Below, one piece after another: positions 22,915 through 34,830 of a stretch of DNA of 64,000 bases. Under the pieces are notes generated by a model. The model was given only the letters and a program-made list of their open reading frames with translations, was not told the origin of the DNA and ran no database searches. Both the position numbers and the translations under genes were made by a program. Location: NCBI GenBank assembly GCA_027943335.1, contig BSBK01000872.1:487001-551000 (forward strand), given 5' to 3'. Each line of letters opens with the position of its first letter. Positions within the stretch are counted from its first letter, which is position 1. This DNA is from Chamaecyparis obtusa (Eukaryota > Streptophyta > Pinopsida > Cupressales > Cupressaceae).

Positions 22915-24414
22915 TGGTCTTGTTTCTTGTTCATCAGTGCTGGATTTGCAATATTTGTAGATGCATCTTCCCTTCCAACATTAGAACCACTTGCCACATG
23001 CTTGGCCTCACTTTCTCATCCTTTTCAACGCATAACAACCCTACAATACTTTCTCTTCTCACCTCTTCAATGTCTCTCTCCTCTATAATACCCTCCTCCA
23101 TAATATTAATTGTGTTGCCATTGTAAATTTGAGTAGCATTTCATGTGGGAAAGTAATGCAAACTTGACTCTGGAACATTTAAGTCCAAAATTCTTTAGCC
23201 AGAAATGATTTCAAGGAGTGTCATCCCAAAACTATATACATTAACCTTGGGAGTAATGGGAAGACCAAATATCCATTCTAGAGCCTAGTATCCTCTCATT
23301 GCAGTCAGGACACGGCTGAAATCTCTACCCACAAGCTTCCCCAAACCCAAATCTGCTAACTTGGGTGAAAAATTATTACCCAGAAGAATGTTCTCAGGCT
23401 TGAAATTGTAGTGAATGATGCAATCTTTTCATGCTTCATGCAAATAAAGTAATCCTGTTGCAGTTCCTAACATGATTTCAAATTTGGTCTTCCCATCAAA
23501 TACCTTCTATTTACCTTTGGAATTACTTGAAAAGAGTGATAAATTAATAGAGTCGTTAGGCATGAAATCATAAATTAAAAACCTTTTTGATCCTTGTGCG
23601 CAAAATCTTCGAAGCCTGACCAAATTAGCATGTTGTATGTTTGCAAGAGAATTGATTTAATGCTTGTAATTGCTTCTCATTTTTTCTTGAACCATCCATC
23701 TTCTTTATGACTATTAGTGTGTCATCTATTAGATGTCCTTTGTACACCATCTGGAATCCTTCTTTCCCAAGCTTACACTTGAAATTCCTAGTTGCAATCT
23801 TCAACTCCATACATAGCTAAACATTCTTATAAAAGAATTTGAGGAATCTGCAAGCCTCTCCATCAATCGCACCCACTGCCTCTACCACATTAAGATTGAG
23901 AAGATGTCCAATGCAATGACCAGAGCACCAAAAAAAAATGTGGTTATGAGTTTGAAGGAAGATGATTTCTCGGTCTTTGAAAGTGTAGAGGCAACTACTC
24001 AAATAAATACATTTAAATTTCTTTATGATGGAAAAGAGTTACATATGTTCAACAAATCTCCTGACCAGATTTGGTAGGGCCCTGAAGGTGGATTGAAAGA
24101 AAATATCGTGTAGGAGAAATTGAGGAGGTACGCTTTTTGGAAATCTTTCTTTATGGTTGCAGGGTATGATGAAGAGGAATCAACAATAGGAAACACGACG
24201 TTCATCTCCATAAGCTCAGCCTTGCTGCCAGCTTTATGATCACAGTTTAAGGAGCTTTGCCGAAAACAACCACTCGACCATGAATCTCGCAAAATGGAGG
24301 CGCAATTGTTTTTCGGGTTGAATCATTTTAGGTAGTTGCACAATTGAATATTTCTAGTGTTGCAACATCCGTAAGCACCACAAAGACCATATACGGTGCA
24401 TTGATCCCTTGGTT
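22915..24414 (-). pseudogene. G-type lectin S-receptor-like kinase, C-terminal half only
   Basis: The minus strand opens at 24414 with SQPRDQCTVYGLCGAYGCC, the start of the S-locus glycoprotein domain. WWSSGCFRQ-like and NPPSGPYQIWSGDLLNI follow (PAN region near 24080). The kinase begins ELKIATRNFKCKLGKEGFQ (Gly loop, second Gly lost) and VYKGHLIDDTLIVIKK with the ATP-binding Lys, near 23800-23700. Further down, in other frames, come ENILL, SPKLADLGLGKLVG (the DFG motif is DLG), a damaged APE motif (ALEWIFGLPITPK), VYSFGMTLLEIISG and GLLCVEKDEKVRPSMWQVV near 23000. The catalytic-loop HCD is degraded and there are many stops and frameshifts. The B-lectin half is missing. Sequence 5' of the break joins directly to segmental copy B at 24425. 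Confidence 0.88.
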
Positions 24415-24659
24415 GAGACCAGAGCATTATTTTTGTGGCAAGTGTATTAGAAAATAGCTTTCTACTTTTTCTCCAATTTTGAGCAATATTTTCAAAAGAA
24501 ATAAGTTCTTTGAAACATGATTAAAGTAGCCTCTATCTTCGGGAAAAAAATTTCACATATAAATTTTTACTCTATCATAGATCATGGAATTTGTATAATA
24601 AAATGATTATTAATTTTTTTAATGAAATAGTAAGTTAATTAATACTTTTTATTAAAAAA

Positions 24660-24838
24660 ATTATTGCAGATAAAAATAGGTTTTATGGGGACTTGAAACT
24701 CCTTACAAGTCTTACAAAAGAGGAATAAGCATTAAGTTCAATGAAATGAAACAGGACTCGAAACCAACCGCAAAACTTAGAACTAGCACAAAAAGCAAAA
24801 AACTAGAAACCAAAAACAACACCCAGTAGCAAATAAAG
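24660..24838 (-). mobile_element. Short LINE 3'-end-like insertion
   Basis: This piece is present in copy B and absent from copy A between matching flanks. Read on the minus strand it ends CCTATTTTTATCTGCAATAA and includes GAGTTTCAAGTCCCCATAA, similar in style to the LINE tail at 44600-44758. It is probably a heavily 5'-truncated LINE or a SINE. No clear target duplication was seen. Confidence 0.45.
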
Positions 24839-24993
24839 TTATATTTCATTTTATTTTATAAATTTAGTTTTTTATTTTTTATTTTTTATGGGTAAAAGGT
24901 CAAGGAAAAAAATAAATTTATTAATAATAAAGATGATATACATAATTCTCCATTTGGTGTGAGCATTGGTAGGAAAGAACAGAGAAGAAAACC

Positions 24994-25807
24994 TCCAGGG
25001 TATGTGCAAGATCATGAGGGGCCAAACTATGCCCTTAAGTGGCAATGAAAAATTATTAAATCAGGGTTAGTCAACTTGACGTGAAAATTTCAACTAGCTA
25101 TGAACCTAATATCAAAAAGTTGTAAGAATAGAATCTATAGAAAATTGAATGTAGTTTCTAAACTACTAGGCCTTTTTCGAGAAAAAGTTAGTAAGATTGG
25201 TGAAAATAATAGATTTCAATGCAGCAGTACAAAAATTTCAGGAAAAAAATAAGAAGTAGGTGTATGTCTGACCACCTTAATCATAATCAAATGATAATAT
25301 TTTATTATAAGATTTTATATATAAGTAGTAGACTCATGCCTGGATGTGACACATATTTTTTTGTAATTTTATTCCAAAAAAAAATTAATTATGAATTTTT
25401 TGCTACAACATTTTTAGAATAAAAAAAATCCCGTGTCTGACCACCTTAACTCATTCAAAACTTTACAAAATTTAATTTTTATTTTTTTTCCTTATAATAG
25501 GCGAAGCATAGAATGTGAAACATTTTTTGGATTTCAAAAATGTTATACCATCTGAAAGTTATAGTCATTTTTCAATCAGTATATAAATCAGCACTTTAGA
25601 CGTAGCTCAATTAGAAAATAACTAATAATTACTTACTGAATTCAAAATTTGACAGCAATTATATCGATAGAAAGATGATAATCTCCTTAAGATAGCCTTT
25701 TCGTTTTATCAAATTCGGGTGAAAAAAAGTCATCAACTACATTGTCAAAGTTTTGAACTGATATCGCCACTTTTTGGCCCCTCATGATCTTGCACATACC
25801 CTCCAGT
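24994..25807. mobile_element. About 0.8-kb terminal-inverted-repeat element (MITE-like)
   Basis: A 29-bp block beginning GGGTATGTGCAAGATCATGA near 24996 is repeated as its exact reverse complement ending near 25806, with both sides also containing TCCA at the boundary. It lies inside a stretch that is extra in segmental copy B relative to copy A. It contains a doubled GTCTGACCACCTTAA (25268 and 25434) and no transposase. The superfamily cannot be assigned from what is visible. Confidence 0.65.
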
Positions 25808-26640
25808 CTAGCTCAGGATAGATGTCCAGTAGTTCAGAAAATTACATAACAAATATGAGGGTATTCCCTAATTTACATAACCAGAAAGTCTATGTAAATA
25901 GGTTAAATACAATCTATCAACATAACTAAATATATATTGCACCTTCCAATTTTATCTTGTATTTGTACTTCTTTTTATGAAGGTTGTTTTCCTGAAGGAT
26001 CATGCTACAAATACTCAACTATTTTGGAAAAGATCATTGTTAGAGTCCATGATCATCTATTTCATATGAATTTAATAAGTATTTAGAAAAGCATATTACT
26101 TTAATCAAAGGGATTTAATAATAAACAAACAAGATCTAATATCCAACATCCAATCAATTATTCTCAATACAATCATGTTATGAAATAGGTATTAATGACT
26201 CATCTTGGGAGAGTCATAGCTTTCTAAAAATAGAATAGAATTAGATTGAATTTATGAAAATATATTGTAAGTTAATGTAGATGTGTAGCTTATGATAATT
26301 CTGAATTGGATCCCAATTATTTCATAGTAACCAACTTTCCAGTTTAATTTATAGATTAAACTTAATGAGATACTTGCTATTATGAAATTAGAGTAATTAA
26401 TTGACCATTAACATTATCTCAATATATCCAAATACAACAACCCTAATTTCATGAGACATTAGCAATAAATTAAATAAACTGAAGAAGCATTAGGAAGAAG
26501 AATTGTTGCTACTTGAAGCTATAAGAGAGCACAAACCCAAAATATCCCTTAAGTTATTGAGGCCTTATAATCTTTTATTTTGAAATTAAGAGATTATCAA
26601 GGCTACAATAGCTGAAGAGAAAGTGTAAAGGAGAGTAAAA

Positions 26641-27788
26641 CTTTCTCTAACAAGATTAGATGGAAAAGATCAGATAAATCATACAAAGAATATTTAAATA
26701 ACTTCGCTTGTAGATTTTTATAAAGTTATATTTTATTATATTATAAATATATTTTATGTATTATTCTTAATGTGTATATTTTGTTGGTATGTGAGTATGG
26801 AGATATTCAAAAATCAATAAGACAATAAATTCTTGATACGATAGTGAATGTGAGCTTTGGAAATTCATATTATTGGTAACAATAGTTATGCTTTCGACAG
26901 GCCAATCTTTTGATTTATTAATTGTCAAGGCCAAACACATTTTAAGGGGTACATAAACATTATGATGTGATGTGATGAAACTTTAACAACTAGATTTATT
27001 GAAACATTCACAACACAAATAAATTTTTCCACTTATGTTTTGAATTCAATCATATGAACAAAGAATGATAATAAAAAATGCTCTAAGTTTCATATTTTCC
27101 TTCACCAATGTGACCTAAATAATTATTCTCATGATTTTAATTTTAATTTCAATTATTCAATGAGAATTTGGAAATGAGATTCTTGAGAACTTATAGAACA
27201 TAATCTTGATCATAACCAATCATTCATAAACAATATGAAAAGTAGAGGAATTGAGTCTCAAGTCTTATTTTAAATTCATTGAGTATTTATATGAACTAAG
27301 GACTAGAAAGTATTGTTCATCTATTGGTATCCTAAATTTTGGTTTTATTATTACACACTCTAGACTACAGATATTTTGTATCAAATTATTGAATTTCATC
27401 TATTTGTGAAGGAAATGAGATATCAATAATGGCAATCACAACTTTAATGCCAAGGGCATAGGTTGTTTTTTGAAAAAATAAATTTAACTAAAAATTTATC
27501 TTGTTCTCTAATAGAGATGTCATATGGTATTCAATATCTATTAAAGACAATAATTCTTGTGAAAGAAGGTATCCATTCGCAAACTTTTAATCAAAATTTG
27601 GGAAACAAAAAGATAAGATACAAGTCATGATTAATAATTATTTTCTCTACCAGTCTACTTATATCCATTGTTTGGAGCCTCAAATCATCTCAGATGATGT
27701 TAAGAGTTCTGATTTGAATTAAGAGATCCCCCTTGTACTTGAAAGATAGGTGGAATGCATGTGTTTATATAGATTTTGTGTAACTATA
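26641..27788. other. AT-rich spacer, no recognisable gene
   Basis: No ORF or repeat could be assigned. It ends in CTATA, the target duplication of the gypsy element. Confidence 0.4.
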
Positions 27789-28748
27789 TGACGCAGGGGC
27801 AATGGAGATACAAGAAGAATCAAGGAGAATGACTCCACTTGAATTAACAACAAGCCCTACTCTAAGTTACACAATGGAGGAAATATATTTATCACATGAA
27901 ATTAGTGAAAAAATAATGGACATGAGACAAGAAACTAGCATAAACAATAGAGAATTTATATTATTTATTCAAACATGCTCGGTTGTGAGGCCTTCCGGGT
28001 TTCAGCCTTATACAATGAAAATTATGAAATCAAAATCTTGGCTTGCATCCTATCTTTGTCTTCAATTATGTAGATTGATAATTATTCTCTTACTACCTTC
28101 TTTCCTTACCTTCTACCTCAACCAAGACTCCTTATATAGCCAGCTAAGCCACAAGTCGGCCAGTCAGGCATTTACATACATTATAGGTCCAGTCTAGAAG
28201 ATTTAAACCAAAAATAATGAAAGAATGATTCAAAATTAATGCACCTTTGGATTTAGGTCCACACATGACCAAAAATTTTTTTCTTAACTTTGCAAGGCCC
28301 CATCTCATCACATGGAACTGCACAAGAAGAAACACTCCACGTTTCACGTGAAATAGGTAGGAAATTGATATTTGAGAAAAATGGCCATAAATTTTTACTC
28401 ATAATGAATTAGGACTTGCACTCTTAGGAAATGATATTAATTTAGGTCCTCTTAAATTCCTTAAGAGTGCAAAGTCTGATTATTTAAGGATCAACGTCGA
28501 CACGACGTGCAATCAGCACCAAAACTATAAGAAAATATGGCTCCCATGACAAGGAAAACAACTATAACTTTAAAGCGGTCCATCCAATCTTCATGTGCTC
28601 ATAGGAGAAGGTTCCCAAATAGGTCCTCAACATCATGTAAGCTCATCATGAAACCAAAAAATGAAACAATTATAAATAAAATAACATAAAATAGGAAATA
28701 TTTTTGGTTGATGCAAGAGTGCTCAAAACCCAAGATGCTCCTGCATTA
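27789..28748 (-). repeat. Gypsy element 3' LTR
   Basis: Plus-strand start TGACGCAGGGGC, end GCTCCTGCATTA. In element orientation it is the downstream LTR. The sequence next to its inner end (ACCCTAGTGTC on the minus strand) is not purine-rich, so the polypurine tract is not recognisable. Confidence 0.9.
28131..28138 (-). promoter_or_regulatory. TATA box candidate in gypsy LTR
   Basis: TATATAAG on the minus strand. The corresponding site in the other LTR (near 33730) reads TATATAGG, mutated by one base. Confidence 0.45.
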
Positions 28749-28799
28749 GACACTAGGGTAAATAAAGAACTGATGTCTACATCATACATTCCTCATATT

Positions 28800-29177
28800 C
28801 TGAACCAAATCATAAAGATCCAACTCATCTTCTGTAATCCATGAACTGTCTTCAACTGGTTTGTCTTTCCGCTAAACTAGATATTCCATGTAGTCTTTTC
28901 CTCTTGTACTCTTACTCACTCTGCTATTCAAGATCTTCTCAATGTTGTCCTTATTCTTCTTAGGATAATCTAGATCATCTTCTATGTCATCATTTGATTC
29001 AAAGTACTCAAAGATATCAAAAATTTTGAATATAGGTGATATATCCATGTCCTCTGGTAATTCCACTTCATGAGCATTTCCACTATCAAATTTTAGAATC
29101 TTACAAGGTCCAAACTTCTTCATTTTCAGGTTGTTGTAGGTACCAACTGGAAATCTATTCTTTTTAAAATGAATCAA
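28800..29177 (-). pseudogene. pol: Gypsy integrase C-terminus with chromodomain-like tail
   Basis: The frame 29177-28872 has GPCKILKFDSGNAHEVELP, the conserved end of the integrase, then EKILNSRVSKSTRGK and YMEYLV, a stop where Lys is expected, and DKPVEDSSWITEDEL. This layout (aromatic, YLV-W, SW) is that of the retroelement chromodomain, which in intact elements binds histone marks to guide integration. The stop cuts the domain in half. Confidence 0.75.
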
Positions 29178-29228
29178 AACCTCATCTCCAGCTTCAAAAG
29201 ATTTATGTCTCCTTCTCTTATTTGCTCT

Positions 29229-30020
29229 CTATTTATATTTCTGATTACAATCCTCCAAATTCTTTTTGATTTCATTATGTAAATTTCTCATGTACACTGC
29301 AAAATCCTCAGCTTCAACAATTTTTCTTGTCTCAATAGGTAAATCTCTCATCTCTATGGTTACCTTAGGATGAAATCCAATAACAATCTCCAATGGTGTC
29401 CTCTTAGTGCTTCTATTCACAAAATTTTTATATGCAAATTCAACTTGTGCCAAAACCAAATCCCAATTAGCAGGCTTATCTCCAACTAAATATCTCAACA
29501 AGTTTCCCAAACTTCTGTTCACAACTTCAGTCTTTCCATCTGTCTGAGGGTGAAATGTAGAACTAAACTTCAAATTAGTATTCATCTTCTTCCAAAGTGT
29601 TCTCGAAAAGTAACTAGTAAACTTAGTATCTTTGTCTGAAACAATAGACTTAGGAAAACCATGCAATCTTACCACTTCCTTGAAGAATAATTCAGCTACA
29701 TGCAATGCATCAGATGTCTCCTTACAAGGTACGAAATGAGCCATCTTAGAAAATCTATCAACCACTACCAAAATAGAATCATTACCTCTCTGACTTCTAG
29801 GTAACCCAAGAACAAAGTCCATGCTCACATCTTCCCAAGGTCTATCAGGTATAGGAAAAGGTGTATACAATCCCACATTCTGACTAGTTCCTTTCACTAC
29901 TTGAAAAATTCTACAACCTCTAACCATTCTTTGTACATCTCTATAAATCTGTGACCAAAAGTATCTTTCTAAAATCAAATTCAGTCTTATCAATCCCAAA
30001 ATGTCCAACATGTCCATCAC
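29229..30020 (-). pseudogene. pol: Gypsy integrase catalytic core
   Basis: This 263-codon frame has RPWEDVSMDFVLGLP (first Asp), VSDKDTKFTS (second Asp) and FHPQTDGKTEVVNRSLG (Glu), the D,D-35-E triad of the rve core, followed by the GPY/F-like approach region. The upstream zinc-binding HHCC part is degraded: MLDILGLIRL replaces the usual H-x-G-H-F-G motif, and the second zinc-binding Cys is changed (GCRIFQVVKG). The core itself is uninterrupted. Confidence 0.9.
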
Positions 30021-30299
30021 TATGTTTCTCCTTCATTATGTTCTCTCTCATAGATCCTCTAGGTATGCACAACTAAACTCCTTTAAACAACATGTCTTCT
30101 TGAATGAAATAATCAGCCCATTTTTCATTTACTGTTTGTTCCTTACAAGATTGCCAAGGTTATGCAAAATCAAGGTTAGTTTCATACAAACACTTCAAAT
30201 CATCAAAACCAAGTACCTCAAGTCTCATCTTTGTCAGAAAATTTATTCTTTGGCTCAAGGCATTAGCAACCTTATTTGACTATCCACTCTTATGCTTCA

Positions 30300-31705
30300 A
30301 TGAAAAGGAAAAATTCTACAAGAACTCAACCCACTTCATATGTCTCTGATTCAACTTATTCTAACTTCCCAAATACTACAAAGCTTTATGGTCAGTATAC
30401 AACAAAAAATATTTAGGCATCAAATAATGTCTCCATTTCATCAAAGATTGAATAATAGGATAGAATGTCATAAACTCAATATTTTCTCTTAGCATCATTC
30501 AACTTTTCACTAAAGAAAGCTATAGGTCTTCCTTCTTGACTCAAAACAGCTCCAACTGCACTTCCACTAGCATCACATTCAACTTGAAAAAAATTACTAA
30601 AATTAGGCAAAGCAAGTGTAAGTAATTCTGCAATTCTTTGTTTCAATGTTTCAAAACTCTTTTCTACTCCATGCGTCCATTTGAAATCCTTTTTATCTCC
30701 TCTCATAGTTTTAGTCATAGCATTACAAATAGAACTAAACTTTCTGATGAACTTCCTATAAAAACATGCTAGTCCATGAAATGATCTGACCTCTCCAACA
30801 TTCTCTGGTGTAGCCCAATGAAGTATAGCTCTCACTTTCTCAGGATCCATCTTCAATCCATTAGCTGAAATTACAAAACCAAGGTACACAATCTCTTCTT
30901 TCATAAATGAACATTTCTTCAAATTAATCAACAATTTTTCTTCCTTCAATCTTAGCAATACTTGTTGGATATGTTCAAGATGTTCTTCCTTACTCTTACT
31001 GAATATTAGAATGTCATCAAGATATACAATCACAAACTTACCCAAGAATCTTTTAAGAAATTCATTCACCAGCCCCATGAAAATACTAGGTGCATTAGTC
31101 AAACCAAAAGACATAACCAATGATTCATACAAACCTTCATTAGTCTTAAAAGTAGTTTTCCATTCATCCCCTTCTCTGATATTAATCTGATGATATCCAC
31201 TCTTCAAATCAATCTTTGTGAAATACTTTTCTCCACTCAAACTATCCATTATGTCATCCATCCTAGACAAAGGAAATCTATATTTTATTGTTATCTTGTT
31301 TATAGCTCTAGAATCAGTGCACATTCTCCCTTCTCCATTCTTTTTAGGTGCTAACACATTAGGTACTACACAAGGACTCAAACTTTCCCTGATCAAACCT
31401 CTCTCAAGCAATTCTTCTACTTGTCTATTCAACCTAGTCTTTTCATCTAGTGTCAACCTATGTGGTTCTTTATTAGGTAAACTAGGTCTAGGTATCAAAT
31501 CCATACAATGACTTATACTTCTCATAGGTTGTAAACCATCAGGTACATTATCGAAAATGATGTCATGAAATTTAGTCAACAAAGGTTTAACCTCAGGTGC
31601 ATGTTTTAACTCATCTTGTTTCTCAATTTTCCTTGGAATTAAATCAAAACAAACATTATGTTCTTTCGTTTCTCTTGCAAACTTTTTACCATTGAAACCA
31701 AGCAC
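30300..31705 (-). pseudogene. pol: Gypsy reverse transcriptase and partial RNase H
   Basis: The longest intact frame in the window (31705-30476, 409 codons). It contains VEELLERGLIRESLSPC, KKNGEGRMCTDSRAINKIT, the palm residues KIDLKSGYHQINI, SFGLTNAPSIFMGLVNE and the catalytic YLDDILIFS near 31010. RNase H starts FFQVECDASGSAVGAVLSQE with its first catalytic Asp. It continues to LNDAKRKY, where the frame stops at 30476, and the remaining RNase H is visible only as fragments in other frames to about 30300. Confidence 0.92.
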
Positions 31706-32100
31706 ACTCTAACTATGGTACAGTGACTTTCATCAAAATTCTCTATCAAAGGAAATAATATTTGTTTCTTTCCATCCATCCAAATAGTATATTGATTCAA
31801 TCCACCATCATGCAAAGCTTTCCTATCATACTGCCAAGGTCTACCCAAAAGAATATGAAAACAGTCCATAGGCATAATATCACACAAGACTTCATCATGA
31901 TAATTCCCAATTTTGAATTTAACAAGGCATTTTTCACTTACAAGTAGTTTATGCTCCTTTTGGATCCAAGAAATATGGTAAGGCTTAGGATGTTTCAATC
32001 TCTACAACTGCAATTTTTTAACCATCTCTTTAGATGCCAAATTATCAGAACTTCCACTATCAATGATTGCCTTGCAACATTTTTCAGTGATCTTACATTT
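31639..32100 (-). pseudogene. pol: Gypsy aspartic protease
   Basis: Near 32075 the minus strand has AIIDSGSSDNLASKEMVKKL, the retropepsin active site, followed by a stop. Downstream in frame 31998-31639 are KHPKPYHISWIQKEHKLLV, CDIMPMDCFHILLGRPWQYD and GLNQYTIWMDG. The stop and a frameshift near the junction with the reverse transcriptase frame break the polyprotein. Confidence 0.85.
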
Positions 32101-32239
32101 GGTTCGAACAAAATTTTCCTCAAAATAGGTTTCTCATTAGCTTCTTCACTCCACAAGATCCTTCTTAGCATCAAGTTCTCACCATGTTCAAGTTCATTAG
32201 ACATTTCTTCAACTTCTTCACAAGCCAAATTACTTCTAC

Positions 32240-33251
32240 CATTACCTCCAGTCTTCTTTCCAGAGTTATTACATTCAAAAGCTCTATGTCCTTCTTCACC
32301 ACATTTATAACAAGTACCTTTAAACCATGATTTCTCTTCTCTTTTAGGTCATTATTTTTATTCCTAGAGTAACCGGTATAGCTACCTCTAGAGTAGTTAC
32401 CTCTTTGAGTAGGTTCATCTTTTCATCCTTTATCTTGTACTGCATTATTAGATCTACTACTTTCCCCATAAGATCTACCTCTTCTTCTTTGAAATCTGCC
32501 ACCTCTTCCTCTCTGTCTTTGATCATGTCTTCTTGTCAATCTTTCTTCTACCTTCAAATAAAATTGATATGCTTCTTCCACACTTTCCATCTTCACATAA
32601 CTAATCTCATCTTGGATAGATGTCCTTAGGCCATTCAGATATCTAGCCACCTTCTCAACATCATCATCCACATGTCCAGATCTGATATCTAATTTGTAAA
32701 ATTCCTCAGTATATTCTTTCAAACTCATGTCCTTTTATCTCAAATTTTGTAGTTTTCTCATCAAACTCACTTGGTAATCAGCTAGAAGAAACTTCTTCTT
32801 CATCTTTCTAAGCATCTTCATCCATGTCTTGATATTTTCTTTCTCTCTTTTTTGTCTCTCAGTTTGCAAATAATCCCACAAAAGAGATGCATGACCTTTC
32901 AACTTTGTGACTGCTATCTTAACCTTCTTATTATCAGGAGTACATTCATACTCAAATTATTTATCTATCGTAGAGATCCAATCCAAAAGTGTATCAGTCT
33001 CAAGTCTTCCATCATAGCAAGAAACTTCAAAGTTCTGCAGTTTTGGAGTTAGCCTTAGACAAAACTCTCAAGAGTCTTTCCTCATCATGTTCAACTTTAG
33101 GTTCAAGATTAGGTTCTTCTTCTTCTTCTTCATCACTAACATCTTCAAGATGTGCTCCTCTTCTCTAGGCTATCTCTATAGTTTCAAGCCTAGTTGCAAT
33201 CTACCTCAACATATCCATGATAGCATTATCATTTCCTCTACCATGAACCAT
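32240..33251 (-). pseudogene. gag: Gypsy gag with zinc knuckle
   Basis: The probable start is Met at 33251 (MVHGRGNDNA), followed by an acidic EEEEEE run. The capsid core includes LLDWISTIDK, CTPDNKKVKIAVTKLKGHA, then SLKEYTEEFYKLDIRSGHV and VARYLNGLRTSIQDEI (32728-32423). It ends in an Arg/Gly-rich stretch (RQRGRGGRFQRRRGRSYG). A CCHC knuckle CYKCGEEGHRAFEC lies at about 32310-32270. At least four stops or frameshifts are present. Confidence 0.85.
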
Positions 33252-33373
33252 CTTGACAATCAGGTTCTAGCAAGATCATAACCTTCTGCAAGTTATAGGT
33301 TAGATATCAGATCTACCACCCTACAACCAATCCAATAAGGTTCTCCATGATCCAATCCACAAGAAAGAACTCA

Positions 33374-33384
33374 CTCTAATACCA
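33374..33384 (-). other. Gypsy primer binding site
   Basis: Minus-strand TGGTATTAGAG, two bases from the 5' LTR end, is one substitution from TGGTATCAGAG, complementary to initiator tRNA-Met. Confidence 0.8.
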
Positions 33385-33386
33385 CT

Positions 33387-34351
33387 TGACATAAGGGCAA
33401 GGTAGATACAAGAAGAATCGAGCAGAATGACTCCACTTGAATCAACAACAAGCCCTACTCTAAGTTACACAACAAAAGAAATATATTTACCACATGAAAT
33501 TAGTGAAAACACAATGGATATGAGACAAGCAACTAGCAGCAACAAAAAATAATTTATATTATTTCTTCAAACATGCTCGACTGTGAGGCCTTTCGGGTTT
33601 TGGCCTTATACAATGAAAATTATGAAATCAGAATCTCAACTTGCATCCTATATTTTTCTCCAATGATGTATCTTGATAATTATGTTCTTAGTACCTTATT
33701 TTCTTACCTTCTACCTAAACCAAGACTCCCTATATAGCCATCTAAGCCACAAGTCAGCCAGTCAGGCATTTAATTACATTATAGGTCCAGTCTAGAAGAT
33801 TTAAACTAAAACTAATGAAAGAATGATAAAAAATTAATGCAAATTTTGATTTAGGTCCACACATGAATCAAAAAAATTTCCCTAACTTCACAAGGCCCCG
33901 TCTCATCACATGGAAGTGCACAACAAGAAACACTCTAATTTTTGCGTGAAACAGGCAGGAAATTGATACCCGAGAAAAATGGCCATAACATTTTACTCAT
34001 AATGAATTAGGACTTCCTCTCTTGGGAAATGATATTATATTAGGACCTCTTAAATTAATTAAGAGCTTAAAGGTTGATTCTTTAAGGATAAACATCTCCA
34101 TGACATGCAATCAACACCAAAACTGTGGGAAAATATGGCTCCCACAAGAAGGAAAACAACTATAACTTTGAAATGGTCAATCCAATCTTCATATGCTCAT
34201 AGGAGAAGGTTCCCAAATAGGTTCTGAACATCATGTAAGCTTAATACATCATGAAACTAAAAAATGCAGCAATTATAAAGAAAACAACAGAAAACATGAA
34301 ATATTTTTGGTTGATGCAAGATTGCTTAAAACCCAAGATGCTCCTGCATCA
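33387..34351 (-). repeat. Gypsy element 5' LTR
   Basis: Plus-strand start TGACATAAGGGC, end GCTCCTGCATCA at 34351, followed by the CTATA duplication. Collinear with 27789-28748. Confidence 0.9.
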
Positions 34352-34391
34352 CTATATAATGATTAGTTAGTGAATTAACAATTATACCATT

Positions 34392-34830
34392 ATGGTCCCC
34401 TCATGACCTATCTTAGACCTATTCCTGATGATAGAATCTACAACTACATGACTGGAGGTCAATGGACAGATGTGGTGTACCCCTGAGTTGCAACAATTGG
34501 CTAATGAAATTATGGAAATTTTGGGGAATGTCAAAATTCTTGGAATTAATGGCCAGGACTATATTATTTGGACCCCCACCCAAGTGGGAACCTTATCAGT
34601 AAAAAATTCTTACAACCTACTTCTGAATGAGGAGACTATCCTTAGAGATTGGAAAAATGTGTGGATCCCTCACTTCACTCTGAAAATCAACTTCTTATGG
34701 TGGAAGCTAATGCATGGAAATGTGTTAACCCATGACAACCTTATAAAAAGAGGTTTCTCCTTGGCCATCATATTTTTCCTCTTCAAAAAGAAGGAGGAAA
34801 CTCTAAACCATTGATTCATACACTGTGAAT
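34392..34830 (+). pseudogene. LINE ORF2 fragment, zinc-binding reverse-transcriptase (zf-RVT) domain
   Basis: The frame 34470-34814 has DYIIWTPTQVGTLSVKNSYN, then WKNVWIPHFTLKINFLWWKL, NVLTHDNLIKRG and, after a stop, FIHCE. This is the zf-RVT signature found after the reverse transcriptase of plant L1 elements (D-x-W, G-x-x-S-V-K-S-A-Y, T-x-D-N-L-x-x-R-G, C-x2-C replaced here by Phe-rich sequence). The usual first zinc Cys pair is lost (IIFFLF). At 34826-34830 the frame runs into the target duplication of Copia-2 and resumes at 41752. Confidence 0.85.

Larger units (their letters stand above)
24425..26640. repeat. Upstream segmental duplication, copy B (with insertions)
   Basis: Collinear with 10925-11775. 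Relative to copy A it carries an extra piece at about 24660-24838 and another at about 24935-26066. After the second insertion the match resumes at TTTAATAAGTATTTAGAAAA and runs to about 26640. It joins the truncated receptor-kinase pseudogene at 24414. Confidence 0.8.
27789..34351 (-). mobile_element. Ty3/gypsy LTR retrotransposon, chromovirus-like, minus strand
   Basis: A 6.56-kb element flanked by an exact 5-bp target duplication, CTATA, at 27784-27788 and 34352-34356. LTRs of about 960 bp begin TGACGCAGG or TGACATAAG on the plus strand and end CCTGCATTA or CCTGCATCA. Reading leftwards from 33387 the order is primer site, gag with zinc knuckle, protease, reverse transcriptase/RNase H, integrase and a chromodomain-like C-terminus. 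This order, with integrase after RNase H and a chromodomain, defines the chromovirus branch. Stops and frameshifts occur in gag, protease, RNase H and the chromodomain. LTRs differ by roughly one base in ten by eye, so the insertion is old. Confidence 0.93.

Noticed and set aside
27802..28197. 131-codon plus-strand ORF
   Set aside because: It lies wholly in the gypsy LTR, antisense to the element, and the other LTR does not keep it open.
31218..31511. 97-codon plus-strand ORF
   Set aside because: Antisense shadow of the gypsy reverse transcriptase.
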